A stretch of 49,198 bases of DNA from Bacteroidales bacterium. Lineage in GTDB: Bacteria; Bacteroidota; Bacteroidia; Bacteroidales; UBA1402. Shown in pieces: positions 17,085 through 25,600 of this stretch (the stretch's first letter is position 1; the number at the start of each line of letters is the position of its first letter). The stretch is taken from the NCBI GenBank assembly GCA_017380635.1, contig JAFODP010000008.1:1-49198 (forward strand). The letters run 5' to 3'. The notes below the pieces were generated by a model. That model was not told the origin of the DNA and did not search any database. It saw only the letters and a program-made list of their open reading frames with translations. Both the position numbers and the translations under genes were made by a program.

Positions 17085-17480
17085 GGGGGCGACTGGTTTT
17101 GACAGCGGTCAAAACAGATAAGCAAGCATGCAGTGAACGGCCACAAATCACTTTAATCCATGTGGTAAAGCTATAACTGGCGAAAACAACTACGCTCTTG
17201 CTGCGTAATCGAAGTATAGTAGATTAGCGCTTTATCCTTGCCAAAGTGGCAGGGACGAGACATCACCCCGTTGCTGTGGTTCCGAAGCGTTCGGACAAGG
17301 TGGTGCAGAAATATCGGAAATAGGAAAAGGAGCGCTCTGATTCTTTTCTGAAGTTTTAAGAGATAAGCGTCAAGTGGATGGCTTCGGTTTTGCTTGACGA
17401 CGAAAACCTAAGCGAAGATAAGCATGTAGAAACCTTATAGGTTTTCCGTTTGGACGAGGGTTCGATCCCCTCCGCCTCCA
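17085..17480 (+). ncRNA. ssrA: Transfer-messenger RNA (tmRNA)
   Basis: Rescues stalled ribosomes. The 5' GGGGGCG (17085-17091) pairs with CGCCTCC (17473-17479) to form the acceptor stem with one G-U pair; A17480 is the discriminator and CCA is not encoded. The T-arm GGTTCGATCCC precedes it. The tag frame 17179-17208 encodes GENNYALAA and a stop, typical of Bacteroidales. The start is only 8 nt after the rny stop and I see no -7 box close by, so the precursor may be cut from an rny transcript. Confidence 0.97.
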
Positions 17481-17505
17481 CCTCTAGCCCATTTGGGCAA
17501 TACGA

Positions 17506-17549
17506 AAAGCCGCATCGAAATCACTTCGGGCGGCTTTCTCAGCTTTTTT
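17506..17549 (+). terminator. Terminator after tmRNA
   Basis: Stem AAAGCCG (17506-17512) with CGGCTTT (17531-17537), continuing inside with CGAA/TTCG, then a T run at about 17544-17550. A smaller GCCC-ATTT-GGGC hairpin lies just before it at 17487-17498. Confidence 0.8.
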
Positions 17550-17606
17550 TGGGGGTTTAAGCTGACAAAATAGAGAAGAACTTAATGTAATAAGGGTATA
17601 AGGATA

Positions 17607-18386
17607 TTAATGGATGTTGATTTTCTGTACCATTTCCGATTCGTTCACACGCATCAGATATACGCCACCTTCCAAATCGAAAGAAGTAGATCCTTGTTGC
17701 AATTCTTCTTGCACAAGCAATTTTCCCAACACATCATACAGCTGCAAGCGACAAGGCTGATAAGCCTCTACCAAGAGTTTTCCATCTTGCGTAGCAAAAG
17801 CCAAATGTTGCATGCTAACAGCTTCCAAAGCGTCGGGTTTCTCGGTAGTCTGCAAGCTCAAAGCATCGATCAGGATACCTTCTTTCGAAGTGGAAGCCAC
17901 CGAAAAGATCAACTCTACCGCCTTCAAATCGGACTTTACTTGAAAGACATAATCAATTTTCTTCCATTCATTGCCCGACAAGCTGACATACTCGCTATAG
18001 GCATCGTAAGATGAACCTTTGTAATAGCTGTTACGGATATCACCTTCGCCTTTGGCATAATACGACAGCTGATAATAGCCGGCCTTCAAAGGAAATGCAT
18101 GGCTGGAAAAACGGGCATGTGTCTTTTGCGTTTTTATCAGTCGACAAGCGTACTTTCCGGCATAAGCATCTTCAGAGGGCACCACAGCAGAAGAATCGAT
18201 ATTGGAGGTTTCGCCATACCAGGCAACAGGAATACTATCGTTCCATTGTTCAAAATCGGCATTTTCCAAAGTAATCACTTCGGCTCGCAGCGACAAACAA
18301 GCAAAGAACATCAACAGGCAAAGAGCTACGGATTTTCGGCAATCAGATGGCTGACACAGGTTTACATAAGAGAAAAAATGTTTCAT
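17607..18386 (-). CDS. T9SS-secreted protein with carbohydrate-binding-like domain
   Basis: Predicted cargo of the type IX secretion system, 259 residues. The signal peptide has an unusually long N-region (about 18 residues) before the core SVALCLLMFFACLSLRA. Residues about 37-180 form a beta-sandwich resembling CBM4/9-type modules (ITLENADFEQWND, AGKYACRLIK, then GYYQLSYYAKGEG). The C-terminal 70 residues look like a T9SS type A sorting domain (LQLYDVLGKLL, then GGVYLMRVNE, ending in KINIH). The start at 18386 puts the signal peptide at the N-terminus; a reading from 18503 would bury it. With a -7 box at 18531-18524 the leader would be about 130 nt. No enzyme domain is present, so it may be a binding or matrix protein. 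Confidence 0.75.
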   Translation of the reverse strand: MKHFFSYVNLCQPSDCRKSVALCLLMFFACLSLRAEVITLENADFEQWNDSIPVAWYGETSNIDSSAVVPSEDAYAGKYACRLIKTQKTHARFSSHAFPLKAGYYQLSYYAKGEGDIRNSYYKGSSYDAYSEYVSLSGNEWKKIDYVFQVKSDLKAVELIFSVASTSKEGILIDALSLQTTEKPDALEAVSMQHLAFATQDGKLLVEAYQPCRLQLYDVLGKLLVQEELQQGSTSFDLEGGVYLMRVNESEMVQKINIH

Positions 18387-18523
18387 CGTTTTTGTTTTAA
18401 GGTTATACAATTGTTTGGAACACTCCTCGGCATCAAACTTCACAAGGGATGAGGCCTCGTCTTGCATCGGTAGATTTCTCGGAGATTCCGGCTGTGAATT
18501 CATTGGCGCTTTTAAATTCGATG

Positions 18524-18531
18524 CAAATATA
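18524..18531 (-). promoter_or_regulatory. -7 element for the T9SS cargo gene
   Basis: TATATTTG on the minus strand matches TAnnTTTG. It is about 140 bp upstream of the chosen start, giving a long leader. Confidence 0.4.
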
Positions 18532-18772
18532 ATGTTAAGTTATCGTTTCGCAATATTATAGTTATTCTTTTTTCAAAGAAAATATTTCCTCTCAGTTTAA
18601 TCGATTCACAGATAGATACTTCCAGAGTATTTCCGGAAGATTCATTTCACAAATGCCGCCAAAGAAAAACATCACGCAAGAAAATCGAGTCGTTTCTAAT
18701 CATTTCTGTAAAAGAGAAAAAGAGTCCGGCTCAATGACATGAACCGAACTCCTTATAATTTTCTCGCCTAAG

Positions 18773-19375
18773 GGTCTGTTTAATACTGTGCTGATGAGAT
18801 TTTAGTTTCGTCAATCCTTTCAACGAGCTTTGTCAGAAGGGTTGAAATACCGAGCCCCAACATCGACAGCGACACAGTAGTTCAGCATTATCGAATAACG
18901 GCTTGTTTAAATTAATAAAATACTGTGCTGTTGAGATTTGCGTCACGACCATCACTCCAGCGAGCTTTGTCAGAATGCTTGAAATACTGCGGCGATGAGA
19001 TTTGAGGCGAAGGGAGTTTACTTCTCGTAAACGACCGAGCCTCAATATCGATATCGGCGCTGTAGTTCTGCATTATCGCCTAACGGCTTGTTTAAATTAA
19101 TAAAATACTGTGCTGTTGAGATTTGAGGCACGACCATCCTTTCAACGAGCTTTGTCAGAATGGTTGAAATACTGTGGCGATAGCGGCGCTGTATACTCAT
19201 CAAGCATCATTTTCCGGCTTGTTTGAATTAATAAAATACTATGCTGTTGAGATTTGAGGCACGACCATCCTTTCAGCGAGCTTTGTCAGAATGACTGAAA
19301 TACTGTGGCGATGAGATTTGAGGCGAAGGGAGTTTACTGAAGTAAATGAGCATGCCTCAATATCGATATCGGCGC
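18773..19375. repeat. Four-unit structured repeat block
   Basis: Four related units of about 130-185 bp fill the gap between two minus-strand genes. A 41-bp leader (GGCTTGTTTAAATTAATAAA and onward) begins at 18900, 19085 and 19216, with a degenerate copy at 18773. Each unit then has a stem-loop around CGAGCTTTGTCAGAA: TTTCAAC/GTTGAAA in units 1 and 3, TTTCAG/CTGAAA in unit 4, weaker in unit 2. Units 2 and 4 add a second hairpin, TTGAGGC/GCCTCAA (19002-19045 and 19318-19360), with an inner stem GTTTAC/GTAAA(C/T). No open frame of note. 18532-18772 shows nothing I recognise. Confidence 0.85.
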
Positions 19376-19400
19376 TGTAGTTCAGCCGTTATCACAAAGC

Positions 19401-21020
19401 TCAAAACAAGCCGGGCGTGTAGCCGAGCCATTGCAACACCGTCTCACCCCAAACAAGAATCATCACCCAAGCAATGATCATCATGGTGATACCATATTTA
19501 AAGGTATCGCTCCAGCTATAATGATTGGTGGTGTACAGCAGGGCTGCAGGCTTACTATTGAAGGGCAACACGTAAACATGCTCAATCAACAAAGCCACAG
19601 GGAAAGACAAACTAAGCGCTGGCAAGTTGAATTGTTGTTCCACACCGATGGCGATAGGAATGAAAATGAGCGCACGCATGGTCTTCGACTGGAAAAGCAA
19701 ACCGCTGAAAAGCATCAATCCGGTAAAAAGGAGATAAAGCACGATGAAGGGCGTTTGTCCGGTAATACCGAGCGCATTCATACCGGCATTCACCATAATA
19801 GCCGGAAGATCAGTAGCATTCAAGCCCGAGCCAAGGGTATAAGCACCCGCCGAGAAGAGCATCAAATGCCAAGGAATATCCACATCGTTCCATTTTACAA
19901 CACCAATACCAGGCATCAAAGCGATAATAGCACCCATAAATGCAACGGTAGTTTCGTCAATACCATGCCATTCGCCGGTAACCCACATCAGAAGCACACC
20001 CACGAAAATGGCGATAGATTTCAGTTCGTCAACAGTCATCTTGCCCATGGCATCCAATTCGCTACGCAAGCGCTGCATACCCCCTTCAATTTGGGGCTTC
20101 TTTTCTTCGGGCTTCAAAGGGAAAATAACTTTCACACCGATAAACCATCCGAGCAAAAGAAGTATCATGGCCAAGGGGAAAGCCGCTGCGAGCCAATCGG
20201 TATAACCGAAAGAATAACTGCTGTAAGCGCCCATAATGAGCGAAACGGCCAAAAGATTGGCACCGGAACCCGTCATAAAAGCACTGGCACCTATATTAAC
20301 TTGGAAAAGATTTTGCAAAACAAGGTTGCGACCGAAATTATTGCGTTCTCCCTGACTGGCACCAAAAATGGCAGCTATCACCATGAAAATAGGAAGAAGT
20401 ATGGTCGCTTTTACAGTAGTTGCCGAAATAAACATCGACAGCACCACGTTGATTACCAAGAAGCTGAAAAAGATTCCGGAGGCACTTTTACCAAATTTCA
20501 GCACAAACCACAAAGCAAAACGCTTGGCCGCTTTAGTTTTAACCAACATACTCGCCAGTACGAATGAAAGAATATTCAGCCACATCACCGGATGTCCGAG
20601 TTGCGCAAAAGCTTCTTTCTGCGTGGTAACACCGCAAAGCACAATAGCCAGAATCACCATCAGCGAAGTGAGATAACTTTGCACCGATTCGGTAATCCAT
20701 AAAACGATGGACGAACAAAAAATAGCCAACATGGCGTAACAGGCACGAATAAAAGCCTCTTCGCCAATCACGGCCAATCTCTTTTGCGCCTTATCCGAAA
20801 GCGATTCAAAATCGAGATTGTCGAAAAGAGGAATATCAACCACCCAATAAATCAAAATAAAGATAAGAATAGCCAAAGGTCCGCCCAAACGAGCCATCCA
20901 CTTCTCGAAGCCGGATTTCTCCATCTTAGGAAGTTTCTCCACCTTATAATTGTTCATATCCAGCGGATCGAAAGCCTGTACTTCCTGATCCAATTCCTTA
21001 TTCTTTTCGGTCATAAACAT
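19401..21020 (-). CDS. DASS/SLC13-family anion transporter with altered SNT motifs
   Basis: Inner-membrane sodium-coupled anion transporter, 539 residues, about 12 hydrophobic segments after a 45-residue cytoplasmic N-terminus. The two inverted halves are visible. In this family each half normally carries an Ser-Asn-Thr motif that binds substrate and sodium; here they read S199-A-T201 (SATTVKATILLPIF) and S445-K-T447 (SKTMRALIFIPIA), so both Asn are lost and one becomes Lys. That argues against a standard dicarboxylate carrier and fits an unusual anion. Last gene of an operon with a phosphate-type porin and CYTH proteins, 79 bp after the CYTH gene, so phosphate or a phosphate compound is a reasonable guess. 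A start at 21014 is equally possible. Confidence 0.85.
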   Translation of the reverse strand: MFMTEKNKELDQEVQAFDPLDMNNYKVEKLPKMEKSGFEKWMARLGGPLAILIFILIYWVVDIPLFDNLDFESLSDKAQKRLAVIGEEAFIRACYAMLAIFCSSIVLWITESVQSYLTSLMVILAIVLCGVTTQKEAFAQLGHPVMWLNILSFVLASMLVKTKAAKRFALWFVLKFGKSASGIFFSFLVINVVLSMFISATTVKATILLPIFMVIAAIFGASQGERNNFGRNLVLQNLFQVNIGASAFMTGSGANLLAVSLIMGAYSSYSFGYTDWLAAAFPLAMILLLLGWFIGVKVIFPLKPEEKKPQIEGGMQRLRSELDAMGKMTVDELKSIAIFVGVLLMWVTGEWHGIDETTVAFMGAIIALMPGIGVVKWNDVDIPWHLMLFSAGAYTLGSGLNATDLPAIMVNAGMNALGITGQTPFIVLYLLFTGLMLFSGLLFQSKTMRALIFIPIAIGVEQQFNLPALSLSFPVALLIEHVYVLPFNSKPAALLYTTNHYSWSDTFKYGITMMIIAWVMILVWGETVLQWLGYTPGLF

Positions 21021-21099
21021 TCAGATTAAAATAAAACCCTCACGCAGAGACGCCTACAGCAATAGCCGCGACGCATCCACGTGAGAGTGAAAGATTAGA

Positions 21100-21573
21100 T
21101 TATTTTCCCCAGTTCTTGTAGGGATTCTTCATCAACATAGAGTTGTAGTACTTCACATCGCCGGTCACTTCCTGACCCAACCATTCGGGCTTTACGAAAG
21201 CTTCGTCTTCTGATGACAATTCTACTTCGGCCACCACGAGACCTTCGTTATCGCCATAGAATTCGTCCACTTCGTAGGTGTGTTCACCAGCTTGTACCAA
21301 ATAACGGGTTTTGTCAATAACACCAGGTTCGCAGATTTTCAAAAGATCCTGCACTTCGGCTACGGGAATTTCTTTTTCCCATTCGAAACGACTTGCGCCG
21401 CTTTCGCTACCGATACCCTTGATGGTGATAAAACCTTTTTCGCCTTTAACGCGTACACGTACGGTACGTTCGGGCACTGAGCTAAGATAACCTTGGGTGA
21501 TGCGGGTAGCCTTTTTTGCCAAAGACTTGAATTCGCCCGCAACAAGGAATTTTCTTTCAATTTCCTGTGCCAT
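21100..21573 (-). CDS. CYTH domain protein (triphosphate tunnel metalloenzyme)
   Basis: Cytoplasmic enzyme of 157 residues, the size of single-domain CYTH proteins. The N-terminal signature ExExK is present at E4-I-E6-R-K8 (MAQEIERKFLV). Tunnel-lining strands follow: TVRVRVKGEKGFITIKG (about 36-52), FEWEKEIP, KTRYLVQ, YEVDEF and VVAEVELSSEDE. Characterised bacterial members hydrolyse inorganic tripolyphosphate or thiamine triphosphate; some are adenylate cyclases. All key residues look intact. The start at 21573 puts the signature at the N-terminus; the in-frame extension to 21618 overlaps the previous gene. It begins 4 bp after the CYTH-like gene, so the two are tightly coupled. Confidence 0.9.
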   Translation of the reverse strand: MAQEIERKFLVAGEFKSLAKKATRITQGYLSSVPERTVRVRVKGEKGFITIKGIGSESGASRFEWEKEIPVAEVQDLLKICEPGVIDKTRYLVQAGEHTYEVDEFYGDNEGLVVAEVELSSEDEAFVKPEWLGQEVTGDVKYYNSMLMKNPYKNWGK

Positions 21574-21577
21574 AGTC

Positions 21578-22222
21578 TTATTCGTTAGCAAGAGCTTTGT
21601 CAGACATACCGATGACACGCTTGATAGCTTGCAGATAGTTGATGTTTTCTACACCTTCCAAACCACAGTCGGCGATGGTCTTCTTAATGTCTTCGATTTC
21701 GGTTGATTCAGAGTTGATGGTAACCACCTTAGCACCGTTGATAAGTACATTGCCCACTTCGCAGATGGTATCGTTCACCATATAACCGAAGCGTTGTTTG
21801 TGTACACGAACAGCAGCCAAATCGGGATTAGCCTTTACCATAGCGATGAATTCTTCGTAAGTGTATTCATCCTTGGTAAGTTCGGGCATTTCTACCATGA
21901 ATGCGGGGAAAACCTCGTTTTCGAGAACTTCACGAGAAATGGGGAATTCGCCCTTCATCAGAGGATTCCATTGTTCCAAGCCGTCAACAGTCTGCACATA
22001 AGTCTTGATATCCATCTTACCATTACGAATCTTGGTATTATTGATATCGTTCTTGCGTGAGATGATATAGATTTCGTCGCTTTCGCGTTCCCATACCTTT
22101 TCGGGTACAGGAACAGAAAGACGAGCCATTCTTTTATGAGCCTCACAGAAACATTGTCCGAATGAACGAAACTCAAAACGAGGCTTTGAGATTTCGCCAA
22201 TTTTCATTTCTTCTTTTGCCAT
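21578..22222 (-). CDS. Unrecognised protein, possibly a degenerate CYTH paralogue
   Basis: Cytoplasmic protein of 214 residues without signal peptide or membrane segment. I do not recognise it with certainty. The order of motifs resembles a CYTH fold: FEFRSF (16-21) where ExExK would be, KIRNGKMDIK (64-73) like the R-x-R strand pair, KQRFGY (142-147), ICEVGNVL (153-160), then VVTINSESTEIEDI where CYTH proteins have an acidic strand and an EIE helix. The catalytic ExExK is missing and a 60-residue insertion sits in the middle. It lies 4 bp upstream of the true CYTH gene, so it could be a non-catalytic partner or a variant with another triphosphate-like ligand. A start at 22207 is also possible. 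Confidence 0.6.
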   Translation of the reverse strand: MAKEEMKIGEISKPRFEFRSFGQCFCEAHKRMARLSVPVPEKVWERESDEIYIISRKNDINNTKIRNGKMDIKTYVQTVDGLEQWNPLMKGEFPISREVLENEVFPAFMVEMPELTKDEYTYEEFIAMVKANPDLAAVRVHKQRFGYMVNDTICEVGNVLINGAKVVTINSESTEIEDIKKTIADCGLEGVENINYLQAIKRVIGMSDKALANE

Positions 22223-22244
22223 GATAGTTTCTGCAAAGTCTTAA

Positions 22245-22868
22245 TTACATTTCAGGAGCTTGTTCGATATCGGCAACCTTTTCGCCGTTGGCAGCACCCT
22301 TGGTAGGATCGGCATAAGCCCATTCACCGGTACCATTGGGAACGCGTGAGAAAGTATGAGTCTTGTCGTTCTTGAAACCGCTAACTTGGTTCCAACCGGC
22401 ACCTTCCTCACCACGTTTGAAATCGTCCAAAAGAGTTTCGTCAGCAGCAACGAGTTCGATGTAAACGTTCTTCTTACCAGACAAACCACCTTTAAATACA
22501 TGGTTTTCGCTTTCATAAGCATAAGCGGGATCGCCACCTTCAGCTTCGTCAGCCAAGTCAGAGCTTTCCAAAACAACATAACCCTTAGCAGCAATCTTCA
22601 TACCGGCAGCACCAGTCCAAGTCGTGCTCTTGCCACCTTCCTTAGAGCTGTCATATTTAACCAACATAACACCTTCGAGAGACACTTCAGCATCGGTAGT
22701 GTTGTACAATTCGATGTACTTATCAGCACCTGAAAGTTCGTTCAAAACGATACCGTCGATGGTTTCGCCACCACCTTCGTCACCACCACCAGTGTTAGGA
22801 TCTTCACCACAAGAAACCATAGCCATAGCTACAACAGCAGAAGCTGCAAACATGAAAAACTTTTTCAT
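22245..22868 (-). CDS. Lamin-tail-domain lipoprotein
   Basis: Surface or periplasmic lipoprotein, 207 residues, lipobox MAMVSC (Cys20) followed by a Gly/Asp/Glu-rich flexible tether (about 21-36). The rest is a lamin tail domain, an Ig-like beta fold: GIVLNELSGADKYIELYN, then VSLEGVMLVKYD, KGYVVLESSDL, and a late FSRVPNGTGEWAY strand. In bacteria this domain occurs on secreted nucleases, phosphatases and binding proteins and is thought to bind ligands or surfaces. No catalytic domain here. It sits between the porin (42 bp upstream) and the CYTH-like gene, so it may capture substrate for the porin. Confidence 0.82.
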   Translation of the reverse strand: MKKFFMFAASAVVAMAMVSCGEDPNTGGGDEGGGETIDGIVLNELSGADKYIELYNTTDAEVSLEGVMLVKYDSSKEGGKSTTWTGAAGMKIAAKGYVVLESSDLADEAEGGDPAYAYESENHVFKGGLSGKKNVYIELVAADETLLDDFKRGEEGAGWNQVSGFKNDKTHTFSRVPNGTGEWAYADPTKGAANGEKVADIEQAPEM

Positions 22869-22910
22869 AATTGTAATTGTTTATTAGTTAATAATAGTTG
22901 ATAAATTCTT

Positions 22911-24317
22911 TTAGAAAGCAACTTGGAAACGACAAGCAATCATATGATAGTCAACGCCTTTACTCTTTGAGTTCTTAGCCACCAATCCGGGGAATTTGGT
23001 AACATTGCCAGCTTCGTCGTAACCGGTGCTATAAGGATTCTTGGCAGTCTTGTCAGTACCATCCTGAGCACCCTTACCGTTGGCATAAATATCCTGATCG
23101 TTGAACTGATAGTTGATAACAAACTTCACGTTTTCAGAAGGATAGAAGTTCAAGCCGAGGGTATAACCGGTAGCAGAACCACCCATGTATTCGCTAGCAA
23201 TGTTCAAGTTGATATGGTCGATACGAGCACACAATTCGATATCACCCCAATCCTGACCACGTTTTACGCGGGTATATTTAGCACCACCGGCATCGTAGTT
23301 TTGCTTACCGCCAAAGAGCATATAACCGGCCTGCACATACCAACCATAAGCAGGATGAGCCACCTTAACAGAGCTCTTTTCAGGATCGAAATAAGGAGTA
23401 CGAGCAATATAAGCAGCTTCGTAACGCAAACCTTCGTAGTGACCGGCAATTTCACCAGTGTAAGCCAATTCATGATCGAGATATTTCATAGCATCGGTAT
23501 CGAGATATTTCTTACGGTTGATGCTGGTAGAGTTACGCGTGCTATAACGAACCACGTTGTAACCTTCGCCGGTAGTCAATTTGGGTTCACGATAAGAAAC
23601 GGCAGCACCTACGTGCAAAGAAGCATTGGTCATCTTGTGGAGCGGACGCCAAACAATCTTACCGGTGTATGACAAACCTTCGCTCAAACCATAATCCTTG
23701 TTACCATCTTCGAAAGAAGTCTGAGCTTCAGCACCTTCCAATTCAGGACCGAAAACACCTGCGCTGAACCACCATGCGGGCAGATCGTACTTCACATTCA
23801 CACCAAGATGACGAGAAGGAGCCAAGTAAGTAACCATGGCACGTTCCATAAACTGGAGGTGACGAGAAGTGGTGTTACGCTGGATAGAGAAGTTTTCCTT
23901 GAAGTTACCGAGCTTGATAGACAAGTTCTCAACACCGGTGTATTCCAAGATAGCGTCCTTGATTTCGGGCGTACCGCTGGTCCAGTCGGTATCGAATTCA
24001 CCATACCAGTTCTTGTCGATCTGGGTCTTCACAGCAAAACGAGTACGACGCAAGCTCATACCATTACCGATTTGGGTCAAGTTCTTGTCATAACCGAAAA
24101 AGGCAGCAGCATCACCTTGGATACGCACGTCAAACCACATTTTGTAATTGGCATCTTTGTTTTGGAACACAAGAATACCATCCTGCAAAGTAGGATGAAC
24201 AGGAACCGAAACCACTTTCTGTCCATACTGATTTACTTCAGTTTGGGCATCATTCGTTTGAGCAAATGCAGCCATAGAAGCCGTCAATGCCAAGAGTGAA
24301 ATTAAAACTTTCTTCAT
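22911..24317 (-). CDS. OprO/OprP-type phosphate-selective porin family protein
   Basis: Outer-membrane beta-barrel, 468 residues. The signal peptide (MKKVLISLLALTASMAAFA) is followed by a short coil and about 16 amphipathic strands. Family features: YKMWFDVRIQGDAAAFFGYD, GMSLRRTRFAVKTQIDKNWYGEFDTDW, and SIKLGNFKENFSIQRNTTSRHLQFMERAM. The last residue is Phe (FQVAF), as expected for barrel insertion by BamA. Pseudomonas OprP takes up phosphate and OprO pyrophosphate/polyphosphate; specificity here is not shown. First gene of the operon, with its own promoter. Confidence 0.88.
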   Translation of the reverse strand: MKKVLISLLALTASMAAFAQTNDAQTEVNQYGQKVVSVPVHPTLQDGILVFQNKDANYKMWFDVRIQGDAAAFFGYDKNLTQIGNGMSLRRTRFAVKTQIDKNWYGEFDTDWTSGTPEIKDAILEYTGVENLSIKLGNFKENFSIQRNTTSRHLQFMERAMVTYLAPSRHLGVNVKYDLPAWWFSAGVFGPELEGAEAQTSFEDGNKDYGLSEGLSYTGKIVWRPLHKMTNASLHVGAAVSYREPKLTTGEGYNVVRYSTRNSTSINRKKYLDTDAMKYLDHELAYTGEIAGHYEGLRYEAAYIARTPYFDPEKSSVKVAHPAYGWYVQAGYMLFGGKQNYDAGGAKYTRVKRGQDWGDIELCARIDHINLNIASEYMGGSATGYTLGLNFYPSENVKFVINYQFNDQDIYANGKGAQDGTDKTAKNPYSTGYDEAGNVTKFPGLVAKNSKSKGVDYHMIACRFQVAF

Positions 24318-24371
24318 AAAACAATGATTTATAAGGTTGTATATTGTCTTCGTAAAACATCATGCAACGGG

Positions 24372-24403
24372 CGAAGATATAATCTTTTTCACATTCTCGC
24401 AAA
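24372..24403 (-). promoter_or_regulatory. Promoter for the porin-CYTH-transporter operon
   Basis: -33 TTTG (24403-24400) and -7 TATCTTCG (24379-24372, one mismatch to TAnnTTTG) with a 20-bp spacer. The predicted leader is about 48 nt. The -33 box overlaps the U run of the obg terminator. Confidence 0.5.
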
Positions 24404-24439
24404 AAAAAGAAAACCCAAAAGTTTTTGCTGACTTTTGGG
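24401..24439 (-). terminator. Terminator of the hpt-adk-obg operon
   Basis: Stem CCCAAAAGT (24414-24422) with ACTTTTGGG (24431-24439), followed on the minus strand by TTTTCTTTTTTTT. It lies 15 bp past the obg stop. Confidence 0.9.
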
Positions 24440-24454
24440 ATTCATATCACAGAC

Positions 24455-25591
24455 TTATTCATCGAAATCGTATTCGTCGTAGTTGTCGTCTTCGTCGAAA
24501 TCATCGTCGTAATCATCGTCGTAATCATCGTCGTAATCGTCGTCGGAAGGAGCCGTGGCGATATCCAGGTCGCGATGCACGATTTCACGAATCTGATTAC
24601 GTTCGTCGATAAGTTCGCGCCAAAGCACATTCTTCAATTCTTCCAAACCAAAATTAGCCACCGACGAAATAAACACCGCGGGCACATCGGGTAAAGTGGG
24701 ACGAATTTCGTTGATAAGTTCTTCGTCGAGCATATCGCATTTGGTGATGGCCAAAACGCGCTGTTTATCGAGCAATTCCGGGTTGTATTGTTGCAATTCG
24801 CGCAACAAAATTTCGTATTCTTTGGTAATATCGTCGCTATCGGCAGGCACCATAAACAAGAGGATAGCATTACGCTCGATGTGACGCAAGAATCTCAATC
24901 CCAAACCCTTACCTTCGCTAGCACCTTCAATGATACCGGGAATGTCGGCCATCACGAAAGATTTATCGTCGTGATAAGGAACGATACCCAGATTGGGCAC
25001 CAAGGTGGTGAAAGGATAATCGGCAATTTCAGGCTTAGCCGCCGACAACACCGAAAGCAAAGTTGATTTTCCGGCATTGGGGAAACCCACCAAACCGACG
25101 TCGGCCAAAAGCTTCAGTTCCAGAATAACATGACGTTCCTGCATAGGTTCGCCGGGCTGAGAGAAACGGGGCGTCTTGTTCACCGCATTACGGAAATTCC
25201 AGTTGCCCAAACCGCCACGACCGCCTTTCAGCAAAATCACTTCCTGACCGTCTTCATTGACATCGCAAAGAAATTCACCTGTTTCGGCATCGTAAGCCAC
25301 GGTACCTATAGGCACTTCGATAATTTTATCGGCACCCGATTTTCCAGTTGCACGACAGCCCATTCCGTTTTGTCCTGCTTCGGCAAAGACGTGGCGAGCA
25401 TAGCGCAAGTGAATGAGAGTCCAGTAATTACGATTGGCTTTCAGAATCACATGACCGCCACGACCACCATCACCGCCATCAGGACCACCTTTGGCCACAT
25501 ACTTTTCACGATGAAAATGGGTGGAACCTGCGCCACCTTTACCAGAACGGCAAAAAATCTTTACGTAATCTACAAAATTGCTTTCAGCCAT
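24455..25591 (-). CDS. obg: Obg GTPase (ribosome assembly)
   Basis: Essential GTPase of 50S ribosome maturation, 378 residues. The glycine-rich Obg fold comes first ([21 protein letters not shown]), then the G domain with G1 GFPNAGKS (about 163-170), [16 protein letters not shown] (G3) and TKCDML (G4). The C-terminus lacks an OCT domain and instead ends in a highly acidic tail with four DDDYDD-type repeats. Start at 25591 ([10 protein letters not shown]) matches the family; a TTG nine bases upstream is less likely. Starts 9 bp after adk, in an operon hpt-adk-obg. Confidence 0.96.
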   Translation of the reverse strand: MAESNFVDYVKIFCRSGKGGAGSTHFHREKYVAKGGPDGGDGGRGGHVILKANRNYWTLIHLRYARHVFAEAGQNGMGCRATGKSGADKIIEVPIGTVAYDAETGEFLCDVNEDGQEVILLKGGRGGLGNWNFRNAVNKTPRFSQPGEPMQERHVILELKLLADVGLVGFPNAGKSTLLSVLSAAKPEIADYPFTTLVPNLGIVPYHDDKSFVMADIPGIIEGASEGKGLGLRFLRHIERNAILLFMVPADSDDITKEYEILLRELQQYNPELLDKQRVLAITKCDMLDEELINEIRPTLPDVPAVFISSVANFGLEELKNVLWRELIDERNQIREIVHRDLDIATAPSDDDYDDDYDDDYDDDFDEDDNYDEYDFDE

Positions 25592-25600
25592 ACTTATCAA

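Noticed and set aside
18773..19375. CRISPR array
   Set aside because: Units are long (130-185 bp), degenerate and without uniform 30-40 bp spacers, and there are no cas genes.
21039..21085. Terminator between the CYTH and DASS genes
   Set aside because: Only a 6-bp inverted repeat with a 35-nt loop and no T run on the minus strand.
24425..24694. Plus-strand frame rich in Val/Ile or Arg/Asn repeats
   Set aside because: It is the reverse reading of the acidic tail repeat of Obg.
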